A stretch of DNA of 64,000 bases from Rhizobium sp. BK376 (lineage in GTDB: Bacteria; Pseudomonadota; Alphaproteobacteria; Rhizobiales; Rhizobiaceae), in the NCBI RefSeq assembly GCF_004341625.1, contig NZ_SLZG01000004.1, forward strand, positions 62,001 through 126,000, written 5' to 3'. The notes below the pieces were generated by a model. That model was given only the letters and a program-made list of their open reading frames with translations. It ran no database searches and was not told the origin of the DNA. Both the position numbers and the translations under genes were made by a program. Shown here piece after piece: positions 9,863 to 19,189 of this stretch. The number at the start of each line of letters is the position of its first letter. Positions within the stretch are counted from its first letter, which is position 1.

Positions 9863-10636
9863 TCAGTCGTTGCCATATTTCACGGCGGTTATCGTCACCG
9901 TTCCATACTTCGTGGGGACACGGACATAAACCGGAGCGTAGACATTCATGGCTTCCGCCTTGGCAAACCAGATCTCCATGCCTTCGCTCTTGCTCAGATA
10001 CTGGAAATCGTCGCGGCTCTGCTTGTAGCCCGATCTCGGCGTGAAATGCACGCCGCAGGAAACGGTTATGCCGCTGAAACCATCCGTCGAGAAGGGATGC
10101 GATCCCTTGGGAAACAGCTTCAGATCCATTCGTGTCTCGCCGTCATAGATCGGAAGATTTTGCGAGCAGATATTGGTTCCCACGGGAAAAATCAGCCCGG
10201 AGATCGGATCGAGGACGGACCGCAGGTCCCCTTCCGTGATCGGTATCCAGTTCTTCGGCCGTTTTGGTTCGGGCGTCGTGGTGGTCGAGGTCACGTTGCC
10301 GTCCTGGTAGACGACGTCATAGGTATGCTGCTTGCGGCCGCTCTTGTAGTAGAGCGTGTAGTGCGCGGCCTGCAGTCTCTGCGGCCCGACGGTGCCGGAG
10401 ACATCGGCCTTCGCCTCGATGGTCGTGACGAGATCGGCAAGACCGGCGGAATCGATGTCGCCACGGATGGTGAAATGCTTGTCCTTCACCTCGGTGCGGA
10501 AATCTGCCCTCGCGATCGGAAATCCGGCGAGCGCCACACGATACCGCGTCTCATGATGCAAATCCTCCGCATGGCCAAGGGTCGGCCCGAAGGTTGCCAG
10601 AGCGGAAATCAGAATCCATTTTCGATAACGAGACAT
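9863..10636 (-). CDS. DUF3108 domain-containing periplasmic protein
   Basis: The 257-aa protein has a signal peptide (about residues 1-22, ending near TLGHA) and then a DUF3108-like beta-rich body beginning LHHETRYRVALAGFPIARADF. FPKGSHPFSTDGFSGITVSCGVHFTPRSGY includes one of the few cysteines. The family occurs in proteobacterial envelopes without an assigned reaction. It is transcribed away from rpmB, with about 250 bases between the two start codons. Confidence 0.78.
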   Translation of the reverse strand: MSRYRKWILISALATFGPTLGHAEDLHHETRYRVALAGFPIARADFRTEVKDKHFTIRGDIDSAGLADLVTTIEAKADVSGTVGPQRLQAAHYTLYYKSGRKQHTYDVVYQDGNVTSTTTTPEPKRPKNWIPITEGDLRSVLDPISGLIFPVGTNICSQNLPIYDGETRMDLKLFPKGSHPFSTDGFSGITVSCGVHFTPRSGYKQSRDDFQYLSKSEGMEIWFAKAEAMNVYAPVYVRVPTKYGTVTITAVKYGND

Positions 10637-10760
10637 GGGCGAGCCTTTATGAGGTGGCAGCCATCATATATAGGGGCTTTATACGCTTGCTGCGAGAAGC
10701 AGGAAACACAAGCTTTTTGACGGAATTGCGGGAAAGTCCAAGGTTTGGCCAAGGTTTGGC

Positions 10761-10789
10761 TTGACGTGGGCGGCTCCTCTGACTATAGA
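10761..10789 (+). promoter_or_regulatory. Sigma-70-type promoter of rpmB
   Basis: TTGACG at 10761-10766 and TATAGA at 10784-10789 are separated by 17 bases, a close match to the housekeeping promoter consensus. The distance to the rpmB start is 94 bases, leaving an untranslated leader. A short tandem of AAGGTTTGG lies just upstream. Confidence 0.7.
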
Positions 10790-10883
10790 ACCGCAACTTT
10801 CCAATCATGGCCTGTTGGATTGCAAACCGGGTGTTGCCCGGAACGGCATCCAGTGGCTTAGAAAAACGAACATAGGTGTACCC

Positions 10884-11183
10884 ATGTCCCGCATGTGCGA
10901 ATTGACCGGCAAGGCCGTCCTGGTGGGCAATAATGTCAGCCACGCCAACAACAAGACCAAGCGTCGGTTCCTCCCGAACCTCTGCCAGGTCACGCTGATT
11001 TCTGACGTTCTCGGCCAGCGTTATCGTCTGCGCGTTTCCGCGCACGCCCTGCGCTCCGTCGAGCACCGCGGTGGCCTCGATGCTTTCCTGATCAAGGCAA
11101 GCGAAAACGAGCTGTCCATGCGCGCTCGCCTGCTGCGTCGCCAGATCGTCAAGAAGTCGGCTGAAGCTGCTGTCGCTGCCTAA
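10884..11183 (+). CDS. rpmB: 50S ribosomal protein L28
   Basis: The 99-aa protein begins [33 protein letters not shown], the conserved L28 signature, and has the longer alphaproteobacterial C-terminus ending in [10 protein letters not shown]. The start at 10884 is fixed by the family alignment; the longer reading upstream would cross the promoter. L28 binds the large subunit near the E site. The gene stands alone, with its own promoter and a terminator hairpin after it. Confidence 0.96.
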   Translation: MSRMCELTGKAVLVGNNVSHANNKTKRRFLPNLCQVTLISDVLGQRYRLRVSAHALRSVEHRGGLDAFLIKASENELSMRARLLRRQIVKKSAEAAVAA

Positions 11184-11212
11184 GCGACTGCATTTCATCG
11201 TCTGAGGCTTCG

Positions 11213-11252
11213 AAGGCTTGCACGGATGATATCCGGACAAGCCTTTTGCTTT
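11213..11252 (+). terminator. Rho-independent terminator after rpmB
   Basis: AAGGCTTG (11213-11220) pairs with CAAGCCTT (11238-11245), and the inner CGGAT/ATCCG extends the stem. TTGCTTT follows. This separates rpmB transcription from the riboswitch leader and transporter gene downstream. Confidence 0.7.
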
Positions 11253-11310
11253 GCCTGAATTTCGCCGCGCGCCGACCCCTTCGATTGCTCGAAGGCGGCG
11301 CGTTCCGTCC

Positions 11311-11342
11311 AACTGGTGGCATAACCCAGGATAAAAAAATGC
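11311..11342 (+). promoter_or_regulatory. Probable preQ1 class I riboswitch overlapping the start codon
   Basis: A short stem CTGG (11313-11316) / CCAG (11326-11329) encloses a loop with GCATAACC, and an A-rich tail (GATAAAAAAA) follows. This is the compact H-type pseudoknot layout of preQ1-I aptamers, whose conserved loop/3' strand reads like TAACCCAG. Loop bases GCAT (11319-11322) can pair with ATGC (11339-11342), which is the start codon of the transporter gene plus one base. Ligand binding would therefore hide the start codon, and the AGGA Shine-Dalgarno lies in the 3' stem. The downstream YhhQ-family gene supports the call. No covariance search was possible. Confidence 0.6.
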
Positions 11343-11974
11343 TGACCCTACGCCATACCCTTATCTACGTTTTCCTGATGACGGTCGTCGTCGTCGCCTC
11401 GAATTTCCTGGTCCAGTTTCCGCTGGATATCACGATATCGGGCGTCAACCTCTCCGACCTCTTGACCTGGGGCGCCTTCTCTTATCCGGTCGCCTTCCTC
11501 GTTACCGATCTCACCAATCGCCAGTTCGGTCCCAAGGCTGCCCGCAAGGTGGTTTTCTGCGGTTTCGTCGTCGGCGTCGGCCTCTCCTTCGTGACATCTG
11601 ACCCGCGTATCGCGATTGCTTCAGGCTCGGCCTATCTTGCCGGCCAGCTGCTCGACATCTCGCTGTTCAACCGCCTGCGCCGTCAGGCCTGGTGGCACGC
11701 ACCGCTCGTCGGCTCGCTGGTCGGCACGGCGCTGGACACTGTCATGTTCTTCTCCTTCGCCTTCGCACCCTTCTTCGTCTTCTTCGGCCCGAACGTCCCC
11801 TTCGCGCTGGAACAGGCGCCACTCCTCGGCATGTTCTCGACGGAAGCTCCGCGCTGGATCTCCTGGGCGCTCGGCGACTTCGCCGTCAAGACGATCGTCG
11901 GCTTCGTCATGCTGATCCCCTACGGCGCGCTGATGAACCGGCTCAAGCCGATGCAGGCTGTTCCGGCTGCCTGA
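11339..11974 (+). CDS. Queuosine precursor transporter, YhhQ/DUF165 family
   Basis: The 211-aa integral membrane protein has about six hydrophobic segments. It carries the family's hallmark cytoplasmic stretch FPVAFLVTDLTNRQFGPKAARKVV (here WGAFSYPVAFLVTDLTNR), placing it with YhhQ, which imports preQ0/preQ1 for queuosine tRNA modification. The start at 11339 follows AGGA and seven A residues; the longer upstream reading would translate through the riboswitch. Control by the overlapping preQ1-I-like element is expected to be translational. Confidence 0.86.
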   Translation: MLTLRHTLIYVFLMTVVVVASNFLVQFPLDITISGVNLSDLLTWGAFSYPVAFLVTDLTNRQFGPKAARKVVFCGFVVGVGLSFVTSDPRIAIASGSAYLAGQLLDISLFNRLRRQAWWHAPLVGSLVGTALDTVMFFSFAFAPFFVFFGPNVPFALEQAPLLGMFSTEAPRWISWALGDFAVKTIVGFVMLIPYGALMNRLKPMQAVPAA

Positions 11975-12098
11975 TCGAGCCAAGGGCCGCCAGCGCTCTG
12001 CTGCGGCCAGCTTGGCTCAGCTGCACAACGTCGCCCTGCGTCTCTCTTACGGCAAGTCTCTGTTCGCCATGGTTGACGCAGTAAAAGAGCGTTTGAAG

Positions 12099-12479
12099 TT
12101 ATGATCCCGGATACTCTCCGGGGATCGGAGGCCCGCCCCACGGCCCGATATCATATCCAGTTTCTATCACCTTGAGCATGCGCTCGACGGCTTCTTCAAG
12201 CCCATATTGCAGAGACTGATATTGCTCGATGTGTCCGTATTTGACCCAAAGAGATAAATTAAAGCCGTGCCCGTACTGGTTATAATAGATGACGGTCGAG
12301 CCGATGATGGCCACGACCCAACATTTCCCATAGCCCCGCAATTGCCATTCCTCGGGGAGACGCTTCATCGTCTCCCAAAGAAAGCGCTGTTTGAAAGACA
12401 TGCGTGACCAGCCGTTGTTGATCTCGTCCCATATCTTTTCTTCCGGAAATGACACGTAGCTCTCTGACTTTGCGGGCAC
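12099..12479 (-). CDS. Hypothetical protein
   Basis: I do not recognise this 126-aa protein. It is rich in tryptophan and tyrosine (for example WDEINNGWSRMSFKQRFLWETMKRLPEEWQLRGYGKCW and a GPWGGPPIPGEYPGS end). One hydrophobic strand, VVAIIGSTVIYYN, suggests a compact globular fold rather than a membrane protein. A GTG at 12479 is the preferred start; the ATG at 12560 would overlap the phytase-like gene. It lies just downstream of that gene on the same strand. Coding is supported mainly by length and plausible composition. Confidence 0.5.
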   Translation of the reverse strand: MPAKSESYVSFPEEKIWDEINNGWSRMSFKQRFLWETMKRLPEEWQLRGYGKCWVVAIIGSTVIYYNQYGHGFNLSLWVKYGHIEQYQSLQYGLEEAVERMLKVIETGYDIGPWGGPPIPGEYPGS

Positions 12480-12504
12480 GTTGCCCGTATATTGCCAACA
12501 TAAT

Positions 12505-13554
12505 CTAATGTTGAACGCTGAGGCTCGCGGTCGTCGCGGGCTTGGCTGCCGGCGATCCATCCCGCAGCCGGAATTCCAGCATCAGATTGCGTTGCAGGAT
12601 CGAGTGGTTGTCGTCCGACACCATGATGAGATGAATGGTGCCGTCGTCTGCGCGGAAAGCGTCCAGCCCCTCCAGATTGTCGATCTGGTCGCTCCCATCG
12701 GCCTCGAAGATGATCTTTCCATCCACCAGCGCGCCCGGCTTGATATCGCCGCCGGCGATGCGGAGGATGCGCACGCCGATACCGTGGGCGAGATCGAAGC
12801 GACGCTCGAGCAGCAATAGATCGCCGTCAGGCAGGAACACGCCGTCGCTGACGTCGAAATCGTCGTAGTGCCGCACGGCAAATCGTCCTGCCTGCGGCCC
12901 GTCCAGAATCGCAGCAAGCATGTTGCCATCCTTGTCCAGGCTCCGTTCCGTGACGATGACAGCGGATCCGGCGAGCGGGCTGGACGGCGGAGCGACCATG
13001 ACCGCCTCGAGGCTCTGATTGCCGCGAAGCTGATTTTTCGGAATCCAAATCGGCAATGTCTTGGTCGGCGGTGAGGTTTCGAAACCCGGGTCGGGATAGA
13101 CGTCGACGCGGTGGTACTCTTCGAAGCTGACAAGCACGGTATGATCGCGCAGTGCCACGCCTTCGGCGTCCATGGCACCCTTGCCCTCATGGGTCTGGCC
13201 AAAGCGATCCTGCATCGGCGTGATGGCGGCATCGGAAATCCCGGCCAGCTTGCCATCCGCATCGCGCTCGATCGCCCCGGTCAGCCAATGTCCGGTATCC
13301 AGCACGGAAATGAAATGGCGCTGGTCCGGCCTGAAGCGGATCGCCGAGACGGCACCGTAAAGCGGGTTGCTCGAACTGAGCGACAGCCCGCCCAGAAATT
13401 CCAGCGAACCGAAGATCGTCTGGTCGGACCCGACGCGAAACTTCGAGATGACAGTCCCATGGATTGGAGCAGGGCCACCCGCCGGCCCCGTTGTCGCCGA
13501 TACACAGCCGGCGAGCAGGACGAACAGCATGGTCACGCGGCAAAGACGCTTCAT
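12505..13554 (-). CDS. Phytase-like esterase family lipoprotein
   Basis: The 349-aa protein begins with a lipoprotein signal (MKRLCRVTMLFVLLAGCVS, lipobox LAGC). The rest resembles the phytase-like beta-propeller family, whose members are annotated as having esterase-like activity. Repeated acidic strands such as FISVLDTGHWLTGAI, MDAEGVALRDHTVLVSFEEYHRV, DGDLLLLERRFDLAHGIGVRILRIAG and QIDNLEGLDAFRADDGTIHLIMVSDDN fit that. The substrate is unknown. It precedes cobT's 3' end on the same strand, about 85 bases away from the cobT stop. Confidence 0.75.
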   Translation of the reverse strand: MKRLCRVTMLFVLLAGCVSATTGPAGGPAPIHGTVISKFRVGSDQTIFGSLEFLGGLSLSSSNPLYGAVSAIRFRPDQRHFISVLDTGHWLTGAIERDADGKLAGISDAAITPMQDRFGQTHEGKGAMDAEGVALRDHTVLVSFEEYHRVDVYPDPGFETSPPTKTLPIWIPKNQLRGNQSLEAVMVAPPSSPLAGSAVIVTERSLDKDGNMLAAILDGPQAGRFAVRHYDDFDVSDGVFLPDGDLLLLERRFDLAHGIGVRILRIAGGDIKPGALVDGKIIFEADGSDQIDNLEGLDAFRADDGTIHLIMVSDDNHSILQRNLMLEFRLRDGSPAAKPATTASLSVQH

Positions 13555-13639
13555 GGGAGGCCCTGCATCCAGTTGAACGGCATGTCGTCGGGATCGGGCA
13601 TCGGCCGGGCGGCCGATGCGAAGAAATACGGTAGAGGCG

Positions 13640-15541
13640 TCAGCCTGCGCGACGCATGCGGCCGGCGCGAGGCAGGCTCGACTGGTCCTCGAAGAGCGAG
13701 GCCAACTGCTCGGTCATGGCGCCTGCCAGCTCATCGGCATCGACGATCGTCACGGCGCGGCGATAATAGCGCGTCACGTCATGGCCGATACCGATCGCCA
13801 GCAGTTCCACCGGAGAGCGCGTCTCGATCTGCTCGATGACGGCGCGCAGGTGCCGCTCGAGATAGTTGCCCGGATTGACCGACAGCGTCGAATCGTCGAC
13901 CGGCGCACCATCCGAAATCATCATCAGGATGCGGCGCTGTTCGCGGCGGGCGAGCAGGCGGTTATGCGCCCAGATCAGCGCCTCGCCGTCGATATTTTCC
14001 TTGAGCAGGCCTTCGCGCATCATCAGGCCCAGATTGGTGCGCGAACGCCGCCACGGCTGGTCGGCCGACTTGTAGATGATGTGGCGCAGGTCGTTGAGAC
14101 GGCCCGGCGTCTGCGGCTTGCCGCCGGAGAGCCATTTCTCGCGCGCCTGACCGCCCTTCCAGGCCTTGGTCGTAAATCCGAGGATCTCGACCTTGACACC
14201 GCAACGCTCGAGCGTACGGGCCAGAATATCGGCGCAGGTGGCGGCGACCGTGATCGGCCGGCCGCGCATCGAGCCTGAATTGTCGATCAGCAGCGTCACG
14301 ACCGTATCGCGGAACTGCGTATCGCGCTCCATCTTGAAGGAAAGCGCCTGCATCGGGTCGATGATGATGCGCTGGAGGCGCGCCGGATCGAGATAGCCCT
14401 CTTCCAGGTCGAAATCCCAGGAGCGGTTCTGCTGCGCCATCAGGCGGCGCTGCAGGCGGTTGGCAAGACGCCCAACCGCACCCTGCAGATGCGCCAGCTG
14501 CTTGTCGAGGAAGGCGCGCAGGCGCTCCAGCTCGGCGGCGTCGCACAGCTCCTGTGCCGTGATCGTCTCGTCGAATTCCTCGGTGTAGACGTGATAATCG
14601 ACCTTTTCGTTGAAATCGGAGAAAGGCGTGTTCGGACGGCGGGTCTCGCCAGGCGTCTCGGAATCGTCCTCGCCCTCGTCCTGCATATCGTCGTCGGAGA
14701 TCTCGGCGCCGTCCTGCTCGCCGTCTTCCATCTGCTCTTCCGACTGCTCGCTATCTTCGGCAGGAGCGGCATCATCGCCGGCATCTTCCTCGACGTCTTC
14801 CTGGTCCTGTTCCTCGCCGCGCGGCTGATCCTCGTCGGTCGAGGTCTCTTCCTCGTTCTCGTCGAGATCGTCGTCACCGTAGTCCTCCGCCATTTCCATG
14901 GCGGACAGCATGTTGCGGATGACCTTGGCAAAGCTCTGCTGATCGTTGATGGCGCCGGTCAGATTGTCGAGCTGGCTTCCTGCCTTGTCCTCGATAAACG
15001 ACCGCCAGAGGTCGAGCACCTTGCCGGCACTTGCCGGCGGCTTCTGGCCGGTCAGCTTCTCGCGCACGATCATGGCCATGGCTTCACCGATCGGCGCATC
15101 TTCCTGCCGTTCGATGCCGGAGAAATTCGCCTTGGAATATTTCTCCGAATTCATCTCCGCGAGATTGGATGCCATGCCGCTCATGCGCAGCGCGCCGATC
15201 GATTCCACCCGCGCCTGCTCGACGGCGTCGAAGATGACTCGGGCGTCCGTACCCTGGGGTGCCATGGTTGCGTGGACGCGATCGTCGTGGCAGGCGAGCC
15301 TGAGCGCCATGGAATCGCCGAGACCGCGCGTAACCGCAAGCTCGTGCGCCGTTGGCCGCTTGGAGAGCTCGGGCAGGCGAATGCGCTCGCCCGTCATGCC
15401 GGGGCGTTCGTTGGCGAACGCCACCTCCACTTCGGAATCACCGGCAATGGAACGCACGCAGCCGGTAATCGCCCGGCGCAATGGCTCCATGTCCACCGGT
15501 GCGCCCGGCTTTGCTTTCGAGTTGTCTCCGCGACCTGCCAT
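13640..15541 (-). CDS. cobT: Cobaltochelatase subunit CobT
   Basis: The 633-aa protein is the large subunit of the aerobic cobaltochelatase, which with CobS and CobN inserts cobalt into hydrogenobyrinic acid a,c-diamide in vitamin B12 synthesis. An N-terminal domain is followed by a long acidic, disordered stretch (about residues 218-300, rich in D and E). A C-terminal von Willebrand A domain carries the MIDAS motif DNSGSMRG at about 417-424. Length matches the family. It is 15 bases after the cobS stop on the same strand, so cobS-cobT form an operon. CobN is not in the window. Confidence 0.95.
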   Translation of the reverse strand: MAGRGDNSKAKPGAPVDMEPLRRAITGCVRSIAGDSEVEVAFANERPGMTGERIRLPELSKRPTAHELAVTRGLGDSMALRLACHDDRVHATMAPQGTDARVIFDAVEQARVESIGALRMSGMASNLAEMNSEKYSKANFSGIERQEDAPIGEAMAMIVREKLTGQKPPASAGKVLDLWRSFIEDKAGSQLDNLTGAINDQQSFAKVIRNMLSAMEMAEDYGDDDLDENEEETSTDEDQPRGEEQDQEDVEEDAGDDAAPAEDSEQSEEQMEDGEQDGAEISDDDMQDEGEDDSETPGETRRPNTPFSDFNEKVDYHVYTEEFDETITAQELCDAAELERLRAFLDKQLAHLQGAVGRLANRLQRRLMAQQNRSWDFDLEEGYLDPARLQRIIIDPMQALSFKMERDTQFRDTVVTLLIDNSGSMRGRPITVAATCADILARTLERCGVKVEILGFTTKAWKGGQAREKWLSGGKPQTPGRLNDLRHIIYKSADQPWRRSRTNLGLMMREGLLKENIDGEALIWAHNRLLARREQRRILMMISDGAPVDDSTLSVNPGNYLERHLRAVIEQIETRSPVELLAIGIGHDVTRYYRRAVTIVDADELAGAMTEQLASLFEDQSSLPRAGRMRRAG

Positions 15542-15556
15542 CTGCTTTCAGCCTTC

Positions 15557-16549
15557 TCAGGCTTCCAGAACGATATTGGCGGCGCTTTCCTTCAGCTCCA
15601 CGCCGAAGGCGCGCTGGTAGTGCTCGGCGACCAGGGGACGCTCCAGCTCATCGCACTTGTTGAGGAAGGTGACGCGGAAGGCAAATGCAATATCGCCGAA
15701 GATTTCGGCATTCTCGGCCCAGGTGATGACGGTACGCGGGCTCATGACGGTCGACAGATCGCCGTTCATGAAGGCAGCGCGCGTCAGATCGGCGACACGG
15801 ACCATCTTGGAGACGGTGTCGCGGCCGTTCTTGTCCTTGCCGAAGCTCTTCACCTTGGAGGCGACGATGTTCACTTCGTGATCATGCGGCAAATAGTTCA
15901 GCGTGGTCACGATCGACCAGCGGTCCATCTGCGCCTGGTTGATCTGCTGCGTGCCATGATAGAGGCCGGTCGTGTCGCCGAGGCCGATCGTGTTGGCCGT
16001 CGCAAACAGGCGGAAGGCTGGGTGAGGACGGATGACGCGGCTCTGGTCGAGCAGCGTCAGGCGGCCCGAGGATTCCAGCACGCGCTGGATGACGAACATC
16101 ACGTCCGGGCGGCCGGCATCGTATTCGTCGAAGACGAGCGCGACATTGTGCTGGTAGGCCCAGGGCAGGATGCCGTCCTTGAATTCGGTGACCTGCAGAC
16201 CGTCCTTGACGACGATCGCATCCTTGCCGACGAGGTCGATACGGCTGACATGGCTGTCGAGGTTGATACGCACGCAGGGCCAGTTGAGGCGGGCTGCGAC
16301 CTGCTCGATATGCGAAGACTTGCCCGTGCCGTGGTAGCCGGAGATCATGACGCGGCGGTTATGGGCAAAACCGGCCAGGATGGCGAGCGTCGTCTCGCGG
16401 TCGAAAAGGTAATCCGGATCGAAATCCGGGACATAGGCATCGCCCTTGCTGTAGGCCGGAACGCGAATATCGGAATCGATCCCGAAGACTTCCCGTACCG
16501 AAACGGTGGTGTCGGGCAATTCGGAAATATCAAGGTCAATCTTGCTCAT
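15557..16549 (-). CDS. cobS: Cobaltochelatase subunit CobS (AAA+ ATPase)
   Basis: The 330-aa AAA+ protein powers cobalt insertion together with CobT and CobN. The start [27 protein letters not shown] is as in known CobS proteins. Walker A is GYHGTGKSS at about residues 66-74, and Walker B is [12 protein letters not shown]. Sensor-type arginines occur in the C-terminal half ([12 protein letters not shown]). An upstream ATG giving six more residues exists but the family start is preferred. The gene is first in the cobS-cobT pair. Confidence 0.95.
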   Translation of the reverse strand: MSKIDLDISELPDTTVSVREVFGIDSDIRVPAYSKGDAYVPDFDPDYLFDRETTLAILAGFAHNRRVMISGYHGTGKSSHIEQVAARLNWPCVRINLDSHVSRIDLVGKDAIVVKDGLQVTEFKDGILPWAYQHNVALVFDEYDAGRPDVMFVIQRVLESSGRLTLLDQSRVIRPHPAFRLFATANTIGLGDTTGLYHGTQQINQAQMDRWSIVTTLNYLPHDHEVNIVASKVKSFGKDKNGRDTVSKMVRVADLTRAAFMNGDLSTVMSPRTVITWAENAEIFGDIAFAFRVTFLNKCDELERPLVAEHYQRAFGVELKESAANIVLEA

Positions 16550-16865
16550 CATGTCTCCAAGGCGGATGATCGCCACCCGGCCGTATTGTCATATCCAGTT
16601 TCGCAACCGTATCCCGCAGGCGGTCGTCCGCCCGACCGGATACGTCGGGACGTTGGCGATTCTTCTCCGGGACTGAAGCGAAACCTCGATGCGGCCAAAA
16701 GCCGGACTGCCGAGCATTCTAAACAGTGTCCCGGACAAGAAACGCCACGTCCGGAAGGTCGGCTCGGGATCGAAAAGGCAAACGCACAAGGTTACCCCTC
16801 GGTTGCCTCGCAATCCTGACCGATCTGGACCATACCTCATCTAACCGGTAGAGCAAGGACGCCGT
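16550..16865. other. Intergenic region between cobS and the J-domain gene
   Basis: About 315 bases upstream of cobS. It must hold the cobST promoter. I looked for a B12 riboswitch core and did not see a convincing one, and I see no coding sequence, tRNA or clear repeat here. Confidence 0.4.
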
Positions 16866-17483
16866 TCAGCAAAATCCGTTCTGCTTCAACAATTGGTATG
16901 CCTGGATGACCTCACGGAAGCGATCTTCCGAACCGCGGTCGCCGCCATTGGCGTCAGGATGATGCTTCTTCACCAGCTCTTTATAGCGTGTTTTAATGTC
17001 CTTGGCGGTTGCATTGGCGCCAAGGCCCATCGTGTCGAAGGCTTTCGCCTCGAGTGTCTTCAATTTGCGCGCCTGCGGCTCGAAGCGCGGCCCATTGCCA
17101 CGCCCCTCGGCGACAAAGCCGAACGGATCGCGAATACGGGAATGCGAACCCGACCGGATGTCTGACTGCAGCGGGCTGTTGCGGGCAGCCTTGTTGACGC
17201 CAACGGTCCAGGTCGGCCGGTGACCGGTAATCGCTTCCTTCTGGTAACGGGCGATCTCGCCGTCCGAAAGGCCGGAAAAATAATTGTAGCCCTTGTTATA
17301 TTCCTTCACGTGCTCGAAGCAGAAAAGGAAGAACTGGCCTTCCGCATTCCGTCCCACGGGCGCACGATGCACCCCTGGCTTGTCGCAGCCATCCCACTGA
17401 CACGTCGGCGCGGCCTGCTCGGCTTCCGGCGCCCGCTTCCGGCGAGTGCGGAGGCGGTCGAAATATTTTGAATCAAGTCCCAT
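16866..17483 (-). CDS. J-domain (DnaJ-like) protein
   Basis: The 205-aa protein has its J-domain at the C-terminus (about residues 145-203). It is recognised by the HPD tripeptide in KELVKKHHPDANGGDRGSEDRFREVIQAYQLLK. The N-terminal part has a cysteine cluster (CQWDGCDKPGVHRAP and FCFEHVKEYN) that could bind zinc. J-proteins stimulate Hsp70 ATPase; the client is unknown. This layout, with a terminal J-domain and N-terminal cysteines, is common in alphaproteobacteria. It is divergent from the adjacent bolA gene. Confidence 0.85.
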   Translation of the reverse strand: MGLDSKYFDRLRTRRKRAPEAEQAAPTCQWDGCDKPGVHRAPVGRNAEGQFFLFCFEHVKEYNKGYNYFSGLSDGEIARYQKEAITGHRPTWTVGVNKAARNSPLQSDIRSGSHSRIRDPFGFVAEGRGNGPRFEPQARKLKTLEAKAFDTMGLGANATAKDIKTRYKELVKKHHPDANGGDRGSEDRFREVIQAYQLLKQNGFC

Positions 17484-17593
17484 GCCGCTAATTATGGGGC
17501 CGCGAGCGCTTCACAACAAGAATTGACAAATGGGAATGTTGCTGGCTTTGTGCCCGGTTTTCGCCAATGACAAAAACAACGAGAGTGCCGCCG

Positions 17594-17875
17594 ATGACAC
17601 TTCAATCCCGCATTGAGGAAAAACTCCGCAACGCCTTCGCGCCTGAACGCCTGGCCGTCATCAATGAAAGCCACATGCATGCCGGGCATCAGCCTGACAT
17701 AACGGGCGAAGGCGAAACCCACATGCGGGTCAGGATCGTTTCGGCGAAATTCACCGGCATGCCAAGACTCGCACGCCATCGCGCGATCACCGAGCTTCTG
17801 AAGCCGGAACTCGACGCGGGGCTGCACGCGCTTGCGGTCGAACCGGCCGCACCGGGCGAGCAGACGCGCTGGTAG
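17594..17875 (+). CDS. BolA family protein
   Basis: The 93-aa protein has the BolA class II KH-like fold: MTLQSRIEEKLRNAFAPERLAVINESHMHAGH, then THMRVRIVSAKFTGMPRLARHRAITELLKPEL. It carries the conserved histidine in RHRAI. BolA proteins act with monothiol glutaredoxins in iron sensing and as regulators of envelope genes. The start at 17594 has GAGAG upstream; an in-frame ATG at 17567 is also possible. It ends four bases before the convergent CNNM gene. Confidence 0.88.
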   Translation: MTLQSRIEEKLRNAFAPERLAVINESHMHAGHQPDITGEGETHMRVRIVSAKFTGMPRLARHRAITELLKPELDAGLHALAVEPAAPGEQTRW

Positions 17876-17878
17876 GCG

Positions 17879-19189
17879 CTACGTCGCCTTCGTCTCTTCC
17901 ATATCGGCGGGACGAATGCGCAGCTTGGTGATTCGGTTCTTTTCCCGCTTCATGACGATGAAGCGCTTCCCATAGAAGGTGAAGGCCTGCCGTTCCTCGG
18001 GAATGGTCATGGATTCGTGAATGACGAGGCCGGCAATGGTGGTCGCCTCCTCATCCGGCAAATCCCAGTCGAGCGCGCGGTTGAGGTCGCGGATCGGTAC
18101 CGTGCCGTCGACCACGATCGAGCCGTCCGCTTCCTGGCGCACACCCTGGATATCGAGATCGTGCTCGTCGGAAATATCGCCGACGATTTCCTCGAGGATA
18201 TCCTCCAGCGTCACGATGCCCTGCACTTCGCCATATTCGTCGACCACGACGGCGAAATGCTGCTTGCGGCGCAGGAAGGCGTTGAGCTGGTCCTCGAGAT
18301 TGGTGCTGTCAGGCACGAACCAGGGCTTCTGCGCGATCTTGACGATGTCGAGGTTTTCCGGCTCGACATTCGGCTCGGCCAACGCGCGCAACAGGTCCTT
18401 GGCATGTATCACGCCGATGATGTTGTCGATCGTGCCCCGCCAGAGCGGCATGCGCGTATAGGGGCTTTCGAGGATATTGCGCACCACCGCTTCAGGCGAA
18501 TCGTCGGCATTGATGGCGCGCATGGCGGTGCGGTGGACCATGATGTCCGAGAGCTCAAGCTCGCCGAGATCGAGAACGCCGCCGAGCCGGTCGCGGTCGG
18601 CCTTGACGACAGATCCCTCGCGATGAAGCAGGTCGACGGCGCCGCGCAGCTCCTCGTGCGCGGAAAGCATCGACACTTCCTTGGAAAGGTTGATGCCGAA
18701 GAGACCGAGGATCCATCGCACGATGGCATTGACGAAGCTCGATATCGGCCCGACGACGGCAACGAAGAGATTGACCGTGCCTGCAACATTGAGGGCAAAG
18801 CGATCGGGCGTCGAGATCGCCCAGCTCTTCGGCAGCACTTCCGCAAATATGACGAGGATAACCGTCATCGCAAGGGTGGCGAGCGCCACGCCCGAATTGC
18901 CGAAGAGCCCGAGGAACAGGCTGGTCGCGATCGAAGACGACAGGATGTTGGCGAGGTTGTTGCCGATCAAGAGCGCGCCGATCAGCCGGTCGCGACGCTC
19001 GATCAATTTCCGGACAATGCTGGCCCGCTCGTCACCATTGGCTTCCAGCGTGTAGATGCGGCTCCGGGACGCGGCGGTCAACGCCGTCTCCGAACCTGAG
19101 AAAAAGGCAGACAGCAGCACCAGGATGACGATCGAAATGATCTCCGGCCAATATTCGATCAAAGCCGCAATTGTGCCTTCGAGCGTCAT
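17879..19189 (-). CDS. CNNM/HlyC-CorC family transporter-associated protein
   Basis: The 436-aa protein contains an N-terminal DUF21/CNNM membrane domain with about four segments (residues 10-200). A CBS pair follows at about 215-340 (DIMVHRTAMRAI and VVVDEYGEVQGIVTLEDILEEIVGD), then a C-terminal CorC_HlyC domain (about 350-430, DGSIVVDGTVPIRDLNRALDW). The family is implicated in magnesium or divalent cation export; 'hemolysin' is a historical label. The start overlaps the aroB stop by four bases, making aroK-aroB-CNNM a translationally coupled operon. Confidence 0.88.
   Translation of the reverse strand: MTLEGTIAALIEYWPEIISIVILVLLSAFFSGSETALTAASRSRIYTLEANGDERASIVRKLIERRDRLIGALLIGNNLANILSSSIATSLFLGLFGNSGVALATLAMTVILVIFAEVLPKSWAISTPDRFALNVAGTVNLFVAVVGPISSFVNAIVRWILGLFGINLSKEVSMLSAHEELRGAVDLLHREGSVVKADRDRLGGVLDLGELELSDIMVHRTAMRAINADDSPEAVVRNILESPYTRMPLWRGTIDNIIGVIHAKDLLRALAEPNVEPENLDIVKIAQKPWFVPDSTNLEDQLNAFLRRKQHFAVVVDEYGEVQGIVTLEDILEEIVGDISDEHDLDIQGVRQEADGSIVVDGTVPIRDLNRALDWDLPDEEATTIAGLVIHESMTIPEERQAFTFYGKRFIVMKREKNRITKLRIRPADMEETKAT

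Noticed and set aside
14489..16819. A 776-codon open frame on the plus strand opposite cobT and cobS
   Set aside because: It is antisense to two certain genes and reads as low-complexity sequence without family features; long antisense frames are common in high-GC DNA.
16550..16865. Cobalamin riboswitch upstream of cobS
   Set aside because: No convincing B12-box or aptamer core could be recognised by eye.
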